Shown: positions 48,140-60,000 of the stretch, piece after piece | Layout of the letters: each line of letters opens with the position of its first letter | Numbering within the stretch: the stretch's first letter is position 1 | Source of the DNA: Membranipora membranacea | Taxonomy: Eukaryota; Bryozoa; Gymnolaemata; Cheilostomatida; Membraniporidae | Length of the DNA stretch: 60,000 nt | Reading direction: 5' to 3' | Assembly (NCBI GenBank): GCA_914767715.1 | Contig: OU612066.1 | Location: 17,243,001 to 17,303,000, forward strand | The notes under the pieces: generated by a model | The model's database searches: none | Told to the model about the DNA's origin: nothing | The model's input: only the letters and a program-made list of their open reading frames with translations | Position numbers and translations under genes: made by a program

Positions 48140-48533
48140 TTGTCTCCCCTACACAACTTAATGCCTTTGCATGGATTTTCATAGGATTTACGTTTAAAAC
48201 CCTATTATGACAATTTGGAGTGCAAAAAAACACCATAGGCGCATATAACACAGTAATAGCGCTGTCAGATGATCTGATCTCTCTATTCTCCAATACAATT
48301 GCCAGCAAGTAAAATTATTATGTTTGAGGGAAGAGATTATAACACTTGTAGGTGATTTATTTTTTATTACATTTGAGGGAAAAAGTTATTACAATTGTGG
48401 GTGAAGCATTTTATTACACTTGAGGGAAGAAGTTATTACACTTGTGGTTGGTTATTACATTTGAGGGAAGAGATTATTACATTTGTGGGTGTTATTACAA
48501 GTTTTGAAAATTATTACACTTGTGGGTGTAACA
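48140..48533 (-). repeat. Right terminal inverted repeat with iterons
   Basis: Reverse complement of the left repeat with scattered substitutions. Its iteron array spans about 48310-48533, facing outward as in the left copy. Confidence 0.85.
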
Positions 48534-48860
48534 TACCTACTACTATAACTATACTGTAAAGTTGCTGTAAAGACTTTATTTTCAGATTAAGTTACCAATT
48601 GTATGAAAAAGTCTGTTCTCTCATCTGCTAAATGTCCAATAGGATTGCGGTGGGCAGGATTTCAAACCAGTTAATCTCACTTTTAATGATGTTCTACTTT
48701 TAACAGCGCACACTATACTCTTCTCTCCGCCTCCTGCAAATAGGAAAGTTCAAAACATCAGACCAAAGTAAGATATAGTCTGGCAGCTAGATGTGCAGTA
48801 GATCCAATATTTTTGCACTGAAAAAATTCATAGCCCTTCTGGGTAAGCTCCCACTTTTAT

Positions 48861-51025
48861 CTACTTATGAGAACAGTAAAAACTGAATTTCTCAACAAAG
48901 GTTAATGATTGAATCATTGAATGTATCAACCATTGTACAATGTCTCCTGTCAATGAAAATACATATCCATTCTTACGCAGAAAAAACTCAGTAATGAAAA
49001 GTAAATGAAAGTGGAAGCATATTCTGCCCATGTGTTGGTTCTTATTGGTGGGAAGAAGAAGAGCCAATGTCAAGGTCATGTGTAGCCTGTCTTGACTAGC
49101 TTGTCAAGACAGGCTAGGACATATGGTACTTTCAAATGTAACAAGCAACACAGCTAGAGTTCAATTCTGAGATTGTTGTACACGAAGCTTGTAAATAATT
49201 CAAAATTATATGTTAGGTTTTGCTAGTGCCTTGTGAGCATGTTTTGAGGGATTAATGTCTCATACTATATAGCTCTAGATATTGTGCGTAGCTGTTTTAA
49301 AATTAAATCCAAGTCAGCATATAACTAACTGTACTTACTGCTGTGTTTAATAAGTTTGAATAATCCTCTACCGACAGATTCAAACACATTTTTGTCGCAC
49401 ATGGACACCGTCTTAGCTGCCTGCTGTGAGCTGGGCTGGAACAGAAATATTTAACACTTTTGAATAACTGTATAACATGAGCCAAGTCCTTAATTTGCTT
49501 GCTCAGGTAGACAGGTTTTTGTTGCACAATGCATGCCTTAGAATGCCAGTTTGCTGCAAATTAACTCATATATCATAGTGGCATTACCGTTGCTATGAGT
49601 CTCACTCCAGAGGGATCTACTGTCAGTTGACCTTGAGAGTACCAAATCCATGGATAAACATTCGACACATTCCACACATGTATAATGACAAATATCCGTC
49701 CGTCACGATCTCGATCTATTTCATAATAATCACTCTTCACATATTGGTAATATGTTGCTATAACAAGCAGTAGGAAAACACTGTAAATAGAGTGGATTGC
49801 CTGAAGGCTGAAGCCATCGTTTTATTAGTATGCGAGTTACAATCAGAATAGCAACATCTCATTAAGCCTAGAGTAAGTCCACACAGTCCTGAAAGTTTAG
49901 CTCAGCCCCACTGGGTTGGCGAGTGAGAATGGTACTGGCCATGTTTACTGAAATAGATTACCTGGCCCAATCACATCTAGTTAAAACATTCATATCTGCT
50001 TCCTGTGAAATAAATTTCTATTTTAATTTGCAAAACGTAATTTTCTAAGTATGGATCTGGATGAAATCTTGCAGATTCATCACATGCTTTCATGCAAATA
50101 AATGTGGAGGGGTCAGCGTTGGATGGTTCATCGGGATCTGACATGATTGTATATTTATGGTATGAATATAATTGCAATATGTAGCAAATGTTGGCCAATA
50201 AGCCAATTAGTGCGATCACAGGAAGTTTCTAACGCTAACTTATTGAGTCGGATTAGGCCCAGTGTGGTCTAGCCTTAGGTAGAGGTAGAGGAAAGGTAGC
50301 AAAAAATGGTAATAGTTGAAAAGACACTAAAAGCTATCATTCAATTTATTTTAACAGAAGGGGTGCAACATATTGACAACAGTATATGTATAGATTGGTC
50401 GCCCAAATACTATGTCATAGTTTGCCAGTTAGGGAGGAATCAATTTTTTAACTCTAAAACTTGCAGGAGATAAATCTTAATAATTACCAATGATATCCCA
50501 TTATTTCCCATTAGAATACCAAAATATTTCCATTTATTCCTTTTCTCAGCTCAGTTTAAAGGGAGTTGTAGCAAGATTGTAAATTTTATTGCAGGTTGAA
50601 ATGTTATGAGGCAGGTTACATGACTCAAAATCAATTGAAGTCAGCAAATATTTATGCAGAGAGGTGTGAGGCCATCTTAGAAAGGTTTTCAAAGGCTGCA
50701 GCACTTTTTAACTGGCAGACTGAGAGGTGTAGAAACCAAGTATTTGAAATCAGCATAAAATTCTGAACTAGTGGTATTGTTGCCTCCTTTCGCTAAAACA
50801 AACACAGTTTTGAGCACTTAGAGCAAGGTGTAAATTAAATGATAAGCTATGCGTTTTAAATCTCATCACAGACCTTCTGTTTTCCATTGCTGCATGACTA
50901 TTTCTTGTGACATTTGATCGATTATCATTAACTCAGAGGATTCCTCATCGACTACATTACGTCTGCCTGATGAGCTCTTCTCAAAATGTAATCTCAGCGT
51001 CGGGCAGTGTTCAGCATAGTACTGA
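48861..51025 (-). CDS. Unrecognised four-exon gene, S1 copy 3
   Basis: Exons a 50874-51025, b 49588-49757, c 49339-49435 and d 48861-48946, with the same phases and lengths as copies 0 and 2. Exon borders are GT-AG throughout. The optional 20-base microexon upstream (near 51180) has lost its donor GT here (AAACTC on the plus strand), so it is either dispensable or not a true exon. No stop or frameshift appears in the four main exons. Function unknown. Confidence 0.7.
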
Positions 51026-51339
51026 CTTACTAAAACTTAAAACATGATATGATAATGAGAATTACATTGATATTCTTGAAAAATGAATGATGACAATTCT
51101 TAGCTTTACTAGTTAGATTTGTGTTAATCTGCAAGTCTGATAACTGACCATCAAGGATCAGTATATTCAAATAATATACTAAACTCAAATTTCTGGCCTC
51201 AGTCTGAAATGCATTTAATGTGAAACATGCGCAGCTGATCACCTACTATAACCTGATTTTCTCATCAATTTACAATTGAGTTCAAGCGATCTGGAATTTG
51301 ATTGATGTTTCGATAATTCCTCGTTTCAACGCAAACATA

Positions 51340-51397
51340 ATGAATCTTTGTATTACCTTAAAACCCCCTATATTATATTTGTTATATCTAGTATTTG
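51340..51397 (+). CDS. Signal-peptide-like first exon, copy 3
   Basis: Same 58-base structure: MNLCITLKPPILYLLYLV-type leader, GTAAGT donor in phase 1. The possible microexon partner is at 52494-52511. Confidence 0.4.
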
Positions 51398-53775
51398 GTA
51401 AGTTTAAAAACTATTTTTAGCGTCATGCTTTCAAATCAAAGTCTGCATTCAAGGATGATGTATTGTATTGAACATAGAGGCCCTCTAAAGGGTTGTTATA
51501 AAGACTCAAGTTAGATCACACTTGATCATTTTGCCTTAATCTATTAAAGACTATTCTGCTCACCTGTTAAAATGACTAGATGATTGTGCTTGGAAAACAT
51601 GGTAGAATATGTGATCTTCATTTCGCTTCTTACACTAGAATAATACTGAATAAGGACCTTTAGCTAAAACCCTATAACTTCAGTATAAAGGGTAATAAAA
51701 CAGATATATTTCCCCTTGTTTGGAATTGTTCTCAGCTCCTTTCCTTTGTTACATAGAGTTTCCATTTTGAGTATCCTTTGTCTGGTCCTAATGAAAATTC
51801 GAACCAATACAGAGGTTCTTGCAACAAAGCATGTGTAGAATTTATAACCTGTAGATCTGTGACTTAATCAGGGCTGCATAGAAAGATGCAACCATGGCCC
51901 TATCTAAATGAGTTCCAGCGGTAGGGCCAAGGGATGCTTTGGCAATTGGTTGTGATGGATAATTTATGTCATATCTTTGTAAATTGTCAAACTATAGATG
52001 TATTGGAAAGGGGTTGCACTAGAAGCGTACATCTTCTAAACAACTCTATATGTATAAAATGGTTCATAATCAGTTCATCAACTTTTTTGCGAAAATAACC
52101 TAATGGGCCACGATCATATATGCAAAGCCAAATCAATAAAACAGGTTAGTGTAAAGTAAAAAATCTGGAATCATTATTCATGACAGGCCTTTGTTAAGGG
52201 ATTGTGGCAAGAGCTAATCCCAAATTAAAGTCTTAAACTCCAAAGCAACACGTTCTACTGTTATTGACGTAAGAGAGTTTTTCCTTTATTCTAAAATGTC
52301 CATTTTTTGCCAGGATTTGCCCTACTGATGGGAAGATAAGATTTGGTATATTGTCATCCTATTGGATAGGACAAGAGAGGACCAAAAGAAAGCACTTGAG
52401 ATTATTTGTTACCAAACTAATCCTAAGTTTCATTCACTTGAGAATATGTAAACTGCATCATCAATTGACATACATTGATTTACTGCTTTGCAGATGGGCT
52501 TGGTTTCTGTGGTGAATTTTTTTGCTATGTTCACCTTAGTTTGGCAGAGAATTATAATCATTCCAGTCTGACATCTGTTATCAAGTGTCTCCTATGTAAT
52601 TAATTACGTACCAATGTAAAGGCCTGAGCACATTATAACGTATCGTTGACTGTAAATCAGTCAACTGTAAATCAGTCAACTATAAATTGTTAACCAATCA
52701 AATGCTTAGTTGTGAAATTTCATAGGTCAATCAAGGATAAGTAGCTAATCAGGTCATTGACCTCAAACGCATGGCTAGTAAAACTACGTTACTGAAGGAA
52801 TACGCCATAGTGTGCTGTGTAACGATTGATGTCACTGCTACAGCTTTTCAACATTCCTCTCTCTGCTCTAACTACTATTAACAAAGCTTACGCTTGATAT
52901 ATTAGCTCTGCTATTAATACTGTTTTTTTTGCATTTGTTTTGGTCCCTAGTTCCATAGATTGTCTTCAATATCAACCCATTCTGCGCATGCTCAGCTCTG
53001 GGCATGAGCAGATCTCTGCAAAATTGAGTCTCGGAATTCCGAAGCCATCTGATTGGCTACCTGCTCTGGTGACATACTCTCCAAAGCGTGCGGATCTGTT
53101 ATTAATAGTTATCCTCTCTTGTCATTATTAGCTGATCTTGATTGACAGTTTATGCAGGGGATATCCCATTTCCTCTTTCCAAAGTTGCAATCAGAACCCA
53201 AACTAAACTCATTGTTCTTGCACATGCGCAAACTCAAGTCACGCATCATGCATACTTAGCCTTACGACACCTGCTTTGTGGTAATGATAGCCTAGTTTAT
53301 CAGTGATCTACATGCCCAGTCAGATCACGAGAGTCAGTATGATATCAACCAGTACTGTGTAATTTATCCTTCTCAACCTGCTGTCTCATCACTCACAGCT
53401 AAATATAAAACATTTTATTGTACTCGCTAGATAGTCTGAATATGTTTTCAGGCTTAGATTTTTAATAAAGGTAGTTGGTCTATAATTCCTGCAGTGCTAT
53501 TCCTGGTCTAATAAACAAATAAGATAATGGGTTTAGCAGACAGGTGTGAAATCCCCATGCTGGCCCTGTCCTGTCCTACACTTTTTCCTTCCACCTGGTA
53601 AACTGATTCTTCTCTGCTACAATGCCTCCTAAAAAGTCAGGTTAAAGTGCATGTAAAGGAAACAGGTTTTTGGTATCATTCTAGAGCTCTCAGTCTAGTT
53701 TAGAACATTATGCTATGTCCAAAAGCAGCATGTGGCCCAGTTAAGAATTATTTTCACTCAAAGTTGGGATGAGAA

Positions 53776-53848
53776 GGTACTAAAAAGGTACTATTTTTCT
53801 CCTTTGGAGTTGTGATCACATGTAGAAAATAGTACCTTTTTAGTACCT
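53776..53848. other. Imperfect hairpin inside the TTAA element
   Basis: GGTACTAAAAAGGTACTATT is mirrored by AATAGTACCTTTTTAGTACC after a loop of about 30 bases. It probably adds structure near the left end of the element. Confidence 0.7.
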
Positions 53849-54477
53849 TAGATTATAATGGGAATATACAGTATCTCGTAAATAAGACATTTTGTTATGA
53901 CACAGTGGTTTTGATATTCCCTGCGTACAATATTAAACCACACAGAATTTATCTATTGAATGAATGGGTGAATACAATGCAAAGTTAATCTGTCCCATGT
54001 TATGTGGCTTAGCTGGTAAAATGGGATAGTGTATAAAATTTCATAATTGAATGACAAAGCAAACGATCGAAATCAAGCACGGCAAAAATTACAACTCTAG
54101 CTCATCCGACAGCGAGAGTGATAATTATAGGGAGATTAACAGATCCAGTCAGAGCGAGATTGAATATCATTCAGGAGGCAATTGTAGCAAATAGACGTCG
54201 AGTCCATGTGATTATCATAGGGAAAATGTCCCTGAGGTAGTCACACATATGAACTTAGTTCATTGGTCACACCACTAAGTTTAAATCTGTATGATTTCGG
54301 CCACTTGAAATAACCCACAGTGCTTTGACAGATACAACATTTTCTGTTAACCATGGTTACTGCTCGAGATAGGAATTGGCAATATAAAGGCAGATCAATA
54401 CATGGCTAAAGTATTTCAAGGTTTTGTTTATATTTATTTGATGAATAAATGAGATTGTGGCTACATGGATTGTATTG

Positions 54478-55406
54478 AAGATTATAAATACTAAGATATG
54501 ACATTCCAATCAAACTCTGTCTTCAGCCGTTATGCTTTATGATTAGTGGCTTTCAATAGAATGTCAATGGAAGATACAAAATTTACACATGTAGACTGGA
54601 TGTTTTTCTAATTTGCACAAAAATCTAAAATAATTTGTTTTTAAATCTCGACATTTCAGGCATTAGGATGATGTTAAAATCCAAAGCATGCGATGATTAA
54701 TACTGAGTGATTTGAAGTTTTGAGAATCTTTACAACAATTTTTGCAAATATTCTGATGTTTGGACTCACAAGATTTTTTCGGGTAAACTTTGTTGTTTAC
54801 ATCAAAAACTGGAATTTACAAGTCACAAAGTAAATTGAAGTAAATAAAATTGTCATCTAGTTATTTCGGACTTCAGGGTGATGAAAAATGTAAATGAATT
54901 TGACTGCCTCCTAAAGAGAGGAGTATTGATAATCGTGTAAGCAGTGGAATACCTTGAGGAACTTTCTATATTATTTTACATCAGATCTTGTCCACCTGTG
55001 CATCACAGATACTCAGCACATCTAAACATGGACTATCAATATTACTGACTGAGTGCAGCATGCCATATGAGAACCTATGTCAAAGCACACATCAGTCACA
55101 TAGGAAATTAATTTGTCGAGTTTTTGAGTTATTTCATCAGTATGGATCTTATTTGGGGGGGCTAGTGTTGGATATTATCGCAAGATTTGGTACTAACCAT
55201 AAAGCATTGTATGGACCATTTTTAGGTAAATCTGAAATAAGCAAGGCTTTGTCAGCAGGAAGAATCCATTGCTCCAGTGTAATCTCATTTAAACAGAGCA
55301 AACAAGCGCAGCGGTATGAAATGAAAATCACTCGCTTGAAAAGCTGTGGACAGGGAATGGGTCATAGTCTTTGATTGTAATGTACAGTCAGTATTTATAA
55401 TCTTTG
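54478..55406. mobile_element. Nested non-autonomous element, short copy
   Basis: Ends AAGATTATAAATACT and its mirror AGTATTTATAATCTT. The interior resembles 18890-20650 with large deletions. It lies wholly within the TTAA element, so it was either carried along or inserted later. Confidence 0.6.
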
Positions 55407-58100
55407 GTACAGTGGTTCTTCTAATCTCTTCTTCAACATGGGCTCATAATAGAAATGAAGGTTGTTTTGATTAGCGGTCTCAACTCATTAAATTTGAACT
55501 TTTATGTCATCGACAAACTTGTGATTGACTTTGTCATGTATTTGCAAAAGTTGTTATCTAACCACAATAGTCACTAATATTACTGTATTTCCCCAATAAT
55601 AGGCTCATTACAAATCGCCTGGACAAGTTGGGCTGTGCATGAGTAGGCAACTCAATAGTGTTAACTTATAACCCCTAAACCTACCAGACCAAGTAACCCT
55701 GAAGACTTATTTTTCATGCAAATGCATGTGTGATAGCTGTCTTAATCTCAATTCAAGCTCAAAAATGATACCAAGAACCCTGTTCCTTTACAAACACTTT
55801 AACAAAACAAACGAAGAGCTACTTCATCAAATGAAAGCAGTGTAGTGAGGATCCCCAAGAAGAGGAAGAAACAGCATGAGACTGATGAGGAGAATGATGA
55901 CGATGAAGTTGTTGTTAGGGTAAGTGATTCTTCTGATGTTAGTAGTAGTGGCTCCAGACTCAAGACCAAGTGTTTCTGAATCCCAGAAAAACACCATTCA
56001 AAGAGGCAGTGCAACTTCATCTGGAAACATGCTTGATGAGCTGAATAAGTCGGCACCAGGGACATTTTGTAAAGCACCTGGTAATGATAAATCCAAAGTG
56101 AAATGCACTGTATGCCAGGCTTTGTTAGTGATCTCATCTGGGATGAAGGATATTGAGAGTCACATATCCACTAACAAGCACAAAGATTCAGTAAAGGCAG
56201 CTGCTGGACAGCGGAGTTTGTTCTCATTTGGTGTGAAGGCATCATCCATGACAGCGGAGGAGCGAGACCACCAAAGTCAGTTATAGTTATAGTTTTATAT
56301 TTCTAGTTTTCTAAAACATTTTCCAAAACAATAGGTGAAAATATAACCCTCAAACACTATCATTTCTATCAATTCTGCTTCGATATTTTACTCTAAATGA
56401 TTGAAAATGCGTTGTAGAGCAGTCAAAACTCTTTGAGGGTACAAAGAAACATCAAGTAATGTGCTGCCATCAGCACATGCTAGGCTTAGGCTAATGCATA
56501 AGGCATAACAATGGCAAAGGGGAACCCCAAAATGAGCTGAATGCTGTTATGAAATATTCAATTAGAGTTACTTCAGGCAACTTTATTTAGCATTATAAGG
56601 ACCATAAACTTGTTTGAAATCTGCCGAGCTACTATTAATGAGTTTGCTCATCAAAATTGTGATTTGGTTACGATTTTCTAATTATCATAGAAATGAGCCA
56701 AAAAACACAATAATTGTATCGAATCAGATTTAAATTGAAAGTTAAGTATAACTGTCTCGATGCAATAATATAATACCATTGGCATTTGGAGGTGTATATC
56801 TCGAATTTTCAGGGCGTTGCTTTTGAGCAGTCAGAGGAATTGAAAAACTTAGGAGTGATATAAGATAAAAATTTGAATTTCCAATCCCATGTTTGGACCC
56901 AAATTTTGAGAGAAATTGTAAGATTTTTAATTAATCCTTAGCTGCAGAATCTTACACAGGGCTTAAAAATCATAAACCTCAATTGCCAAAAAAGTGAGAC
57001 AAGGCAAGACACAATCTAATTTTTTCAAGGTGGCTTTGATATGACACACAATCATAATCTTTTTTTATCACTTTCCCTTTTATCAGCAGCGTTTTTGGCA
57101 ACTAGCCAGTAGCCACCTATTGTACAACTTGGTGTAAGGTACAATATTACCGTCAAGCTGCGTTTACATAAGGCTGTCTTTTGGCCCAGTCTTGAGTCTG
57201 ACCGACAAATTACTAAGACGGAGGCTGAGACTGTGTAGTATGAATAACAGAAACGATTGATTGACCTTGTCTGACCGGCTTTTAAGACGGTGTCTGGCAA
57301 TTCGAGCAGTGCTCGTTTTGCAGTCTCAAGACTGCCCGTCTTAACACAAATTCCTAATTTAGCGATCACAATACTGCCCTTTGTCTGTCTGTCTTATCAA
57401 TTAGCATAGCAAATTAAGCGTGGGTCGTTTTTGAGACCAACTGCCTATTGATTTTTTTTTGCAAAGCACTTGGTTTATTTGGCCAAAGGTTTTTCTCAGC
57501 GTGATGGATGTTGAATCATCAACAAGGCAGCCTTTCTGAGCCTTTGGGGTGGGGCGAAGAGAGAGAGAGAGCAGATCACACTTTTTGTGGACAGACTAAC
57601 AAGGTTGGAATAAAAAAAACCACTCAAAATGTACAAAATCACACAAATGTGTGGGTATTTCAGAACAATTAATATGACTACCAACTGCAACATGCAAAAG
57701 TATACACTGGAGCACATTTTCTAGAGTGATGTCCCTATATTTCGGGTTAAGGTCCTAACGATAGAAAGTATCTTAATGAGCATAGCTTGTAGCTAACAAG
57801 TTAATAGCTTTGCATAAAGTCAACGGCAGGGTGGATTCCTGCAGTTACATATATCAATTATGTTCAAGCAAAAAAAAATTGCAAGACTACACAATCGCTG
57901 TAAAAAATCATCGATTGGTAAGGATGACAAGACCAGGTTCCGTCCCAGTCTGCCGTCGAATAACATGAAAGCGGATAAAATAGCCATATATTGAGATAGT
58001 GGGGCTGACATAGGATTCCTAATGGAACTTGGATCCGCCTTGTAACATAATTGATGAATTTTTTTTTATATATATTTTTTTTTTATTGGCAACCAAAGTA

Positions 58101-58208
58101 CAGGCCTTCTGTAGTTGGTGCAAGTCCAGTGGTCGAGTGCCCCAGTGGCCGAGGCCTCGACCACTGGGGCACTCGACCACTGGACTTGCACCAACTACAG
58201 AAGGCCTG
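58101..58208. mobile_element. Near-perfect 108-bp palindrome
   Basis: Arms of about 49 bases differ at a single base pair next to the centre CGAGGCCTCG, and there is no loop. Outer ends are CAGGCCTTCTGTAGTTGGTG and its complement. The complete form of the shortened element at 16858-16951. Confidence 0.9.
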
Positions 58209-58977
58209 TGAACCTAAGTCATCTCATTCGAAATGTTTTGCACTCAGTGCCAGAAAAAAAAACTGAAACAAAAAAATGAAACAGAAAGGAAATAATATCA
58301 TCAATGATGTTGGTCAAGTTGACAATATATAAGAGTTATGTAATCAATCAATGTTACAAGGATGATGCTTACTCCTATATATCCACTGTACAGGCTCATC
58401 CATTAGGAGGCTATTGTTTTATTTGTACCGCACCTGTCTACTGCTAAACATGACCTAGAAAAACTGTGAAAGTTTTTGCAAATATAATCACTTTAGCAGG
58501 AGATTAACCTAGCCACAATCCCTAAACAAAGGCCGGACATATGTTACCACTCTAAACATCCATGCTCTGGATTCATAATGAGCTATACAAAGTGTGAGAT
58601 TGATCATTGTATCCATCATACGTTTTTTCTTATCATGTAAGTCATTGTATATGTCTTTATTTGTTATATTATCGTATGAATAGTTTTTACAATTTATAAC
58701 CTCTGACCCCACAAACATTTTACATCTATATGCATGCATGCATGCTTTACAATATTCAATAGAACAAGAATCAGTTAGTCTTAAACCATAAACAACACTA
58801 CACTTTAATTCAACCTCTCACTATAAGCTACATCCCCATTCAAATGATTCTATAATAATCACACACGCATCAGTCCGCATTCAACATAGACAACAAACAA
58901 CAATATCATAATATTATCCTTGTTCACAGAAAAATGTATGATCGGCTTTTTCTTCGCTATGCCTGATTTACTAATGT

Positions 58978-59800
58978 TCCGATGAGCTATTGCTAATAGA
59001 AAATCACTGCATCAAACTTGTAAATAGGCATGGATAAGGCACCACTACAAGTTAAGTAATGTGGATAGGTAAAAGGGATTTCAGGCATATTTGGTAGGGC
59101 AACACCAGAAATTTTGGCTTGTTTCCCTATGATACCATATGACCCTATACTATAACCACCCCACTTCTGCACCTAAGACCTTTATTAAATATTGTGCTTG
59201 TATTTATTGTACCAGGTTGTCAATGAAAACAATATTGAGGTCTGGACTTGAACAAATTAAAACCAGTTGCCTAATTTAGACTTTGTTACACAATATCATT
59301 CTTAAATTTGCTTCTGGAGCACAGAATTTGCACAAAATGCTTTGGCTTGGCCCTGAGTCGAACCGAAGGAAGGTTAACAGGATTCCCCAGGTCCGCTCGC
59401 TGGATTGGGCCATGCACTACCAGATATGGAGTCCAGCCACCTTGTCGTGAATGATTTCTGGATTAATCAACTGTAGTGCCATCAGTAAGCCATCAACAAC
59501 AACAAAAATTAACATCACTAAACTCTGAAAAAACATGAACTTTGGCGCTACTTATATTTCACAGTTGTTATTACTACTGGATGTGCAAAGGGTTGATTTT
59601 TTTCAAACTGCCACTGGGTAGTCCTTGTTGGTTTTGCCTCAAGTTCCAATTGAGCAAGTTCATCGTGGGTCAATGTGGGCTGGCACAGGCGACGGATTAA
59701 TTTGACATATTTTTATGTCTACATTTAGGTGGTTAATTGTTTTAGTTTGCGTTGCCTATACACTCATTTATAATAATGAGTTCAACAAACCTTTTTCATA
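58978..59800. mobile_element. Insert of about 820 bp absent from unit 1
   Basis: Unit 1 reads straight from TTTACTAATG to AATCTGTTGTAAGC at 21387. Here about 820 bases intervene, including a tRNA-like repeat at 59340-59435 also seen in unit 2 (34781-35290). No gene is visible in it and no clear terminal repeats were found. Confidence 0.6.
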
Positions 59801-59837
59801 TTGAATCTGTTGTAAGCAGTGTTAGAATTGTTTAACG

Positions 59838-60000
59838 GCTGTCTGGTGGTACTTTTTTGGAATAGTTCAATCTCGACAGGATCAAATTACCAAACCACAT
59901 TCTTTTGAAATGTAATAGTGTTGAATTACCATTTACATAGAGGAGGCTGAGCTCATTAGTAGGTTGCTACCATGGTTGTTTGAAACTCAACCAAGCCAGC
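59838..60000. repeat. Start of a further R part, cut by the window end
   Basis: Matches 21430-21600 and 35291-35460, the 3' flank of R2 and R3. A fourth receptor copy is expected just beyond the window on the minus strand. Confidence 0.75.

Larger units (their letters stand above)
41712..48533 (-). mobile_element. Ginger-like DNA transposon, 6822 bp, INT-OTU-F-box
   Basis: The element starts TGTTACACCC and ends GGGTGTAACA, with terminal inverted repeats of about 390 bp (41712-42096 and 48140-48533). It is flanked by the 5-base direct repeat TACCT (41707-41711 and 48534-48538). The empty site is seen upstream of R2 near 27650 (TACCTATCTACTACT), so insertion followed the module duplication. 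Genes run on the minus strand. An integrase core plus OTU protease is the signature described for Ginger1 elements. However, published Ginger1 target duplications are 4-base CCGG/CCGT types, so this is at most a relative. From 42100 to 43150 and from 47540 to 48140 I see no gene; the latter probably holds the promoter. Confidence 0.85.
48816..52820. repeat. Module part S1, copy 3
   Basis: Nearly identical to S1 copies 0 and 2. Besides the features listed inside it, 51400-52820 is non-coding as far as I can see. Similarity to copy 2 breaks near 52818, where unit 3 lacks about 500 bases of the start of T. Confidence 0.9.
53646..55798. mobile_element. 2153-bp TTAA-targeting non-autonomous transposon
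   Basis: Both ends abut TTAA (53642-53645 and 55799-55802). Terminal inverted repeats of about 35 bases start AGTGCATGTAAAGGAAACAG on the left and AGTGTTTGTAAAGGAACAGG on the right (reverse strand). Units 1 and 2 show the uninterrupted site at 14540 and 33105. TTAA duplication is typical of piggyBac and Kolobok superfamilies; the ends do not decide which. There is no transposase. A frame at 54988-55374 is unsupported. Confidence 0.85.
53623..56286 (+). pseudogene. Zinc-finger transposon-type gene, unit 3, split by insertion
   Basis: The start MPPKKSG (53623-53643) is cut off by the TTAA element after seven codons. The remainder resumes at 55803 with basic KKRKKQHE, the acidic stretch, the CTVCQALL ... 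HISTNKH finger (here with IESHIS) and QRSLFSF to the stop at 56286. As in unit 2, the acidic and finger parts are in different frames. Confidence 0.65.
52815..59837. repeat. Module part T, unit 3
   Basis: Joins S1 copy 3 near 52818 and runs, with insertions, to sequence matching 21430. Relative to unit 1 it carries a 2.15-kb TTAA element (53646-55798) and an insert of about 820 bases (58978-59800), and lacks 3.7 kb at 58480. From 56290 to 58090 it is non-coding, matching 15040-16830. Confidence 0.8.

Noticed and set aside
41712-48533. Reading the element as an LTR retrotransposon or Polinton
   Set aside because: Ends are inverted, not direct repeats; there is no reverse transcriptase, polymerase B or capsid gene; length and 5-base duplication do not fit Polintons.
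1-60000. CRISPR array, bacterial operon or transferred prokaryotic DNA
   Set aside because: The regular repeats are minisatellites and transposon iterons, genes have GT-AG introns, and no bacterial gene order or ribosome binding sites occur.

Overview
The window is AT-rich animal nuclear DNA. It has GT-AG introns, short exons, microsatellites, palindromic MITE-like elements, a tRNA-type SINE, and a cut-and-paste DNA transposon with an integrase-type transposase. I cannot name the species. The style fits a marine invertebrate, and nothing looks prokaryotic or viral.

Layout: the window is a tandem array of one gene module. Each full module, read left to right, has three parts. Part S1 (about 4 kb) carries a small unrecognised gene on the minus strand, with a possible secreted-peptide exon on the plus strand. 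Part T is transposon-rich and variable in length. Part R carries a six-exon receptor gene on the minus strand. S1 lies at 1-3950, 9045-12800, 27938-31965 and 48816-52820. T lies at 13440-21430, 31966-35290 and 52815-59837. R lies at about 4000-9045 (R1, diverged), 21430-27937 (R2), 35290-48815 (R3, split by a 6.8-kb transposon), and begins again at 59838. R2-S1 and R3-S1 are nearly identical by eye, with a period of about 14.05 kb once the transposon is removed.

Receptor family: exon 1 plus exon 2 encode a signal peptide. A single exon encodes an ectodomain of about 297 residues, possibly a beta-propeller. Then come a Thr-rich stalk exon, a transmembrane exon, and one large tail exon built of tandem repeats of roughly 120-150 residues. 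Each repeat has tyrosine motifs (PYYEEVL, LYVPPR, YAVEPR). R2 joins in frame to 907 residues but has a weakened donor after the ectodomain. R1 and R3 carry frameshifts and stops.

Second family: four co-duplicated copies of a small gene, recognised because four exons keep frame, phase and splice sites in diverged copies. Its function is unknown.

Transposon: 41712-48533 is an element with terminal inverted repeats of about 390 bp and a 5-bp target duplication. The empty site is preserved upstream of R2. It resembles Ginger1/KRBA2-type elements: integrase core, barrel-like region, OTU protease. A phase-compatible further exon encodes a complete F-box, so one protein appears to join a deubiquitinase-type and a ubiquitin-ligase-adaptor domain. 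The integrase core has two in-frame stops, so this copy is dead.

In T, a zinc-finger transposon-type gene was hit in the third unit by a 2.15-kb TTAA-targeting element, at a TTAA that an earlier base change had created. How the receptor and the small gene work together is not shown. Their repeated co-duplication suggests a functional or regulatory pair in recognition or immunity, which is inference only.
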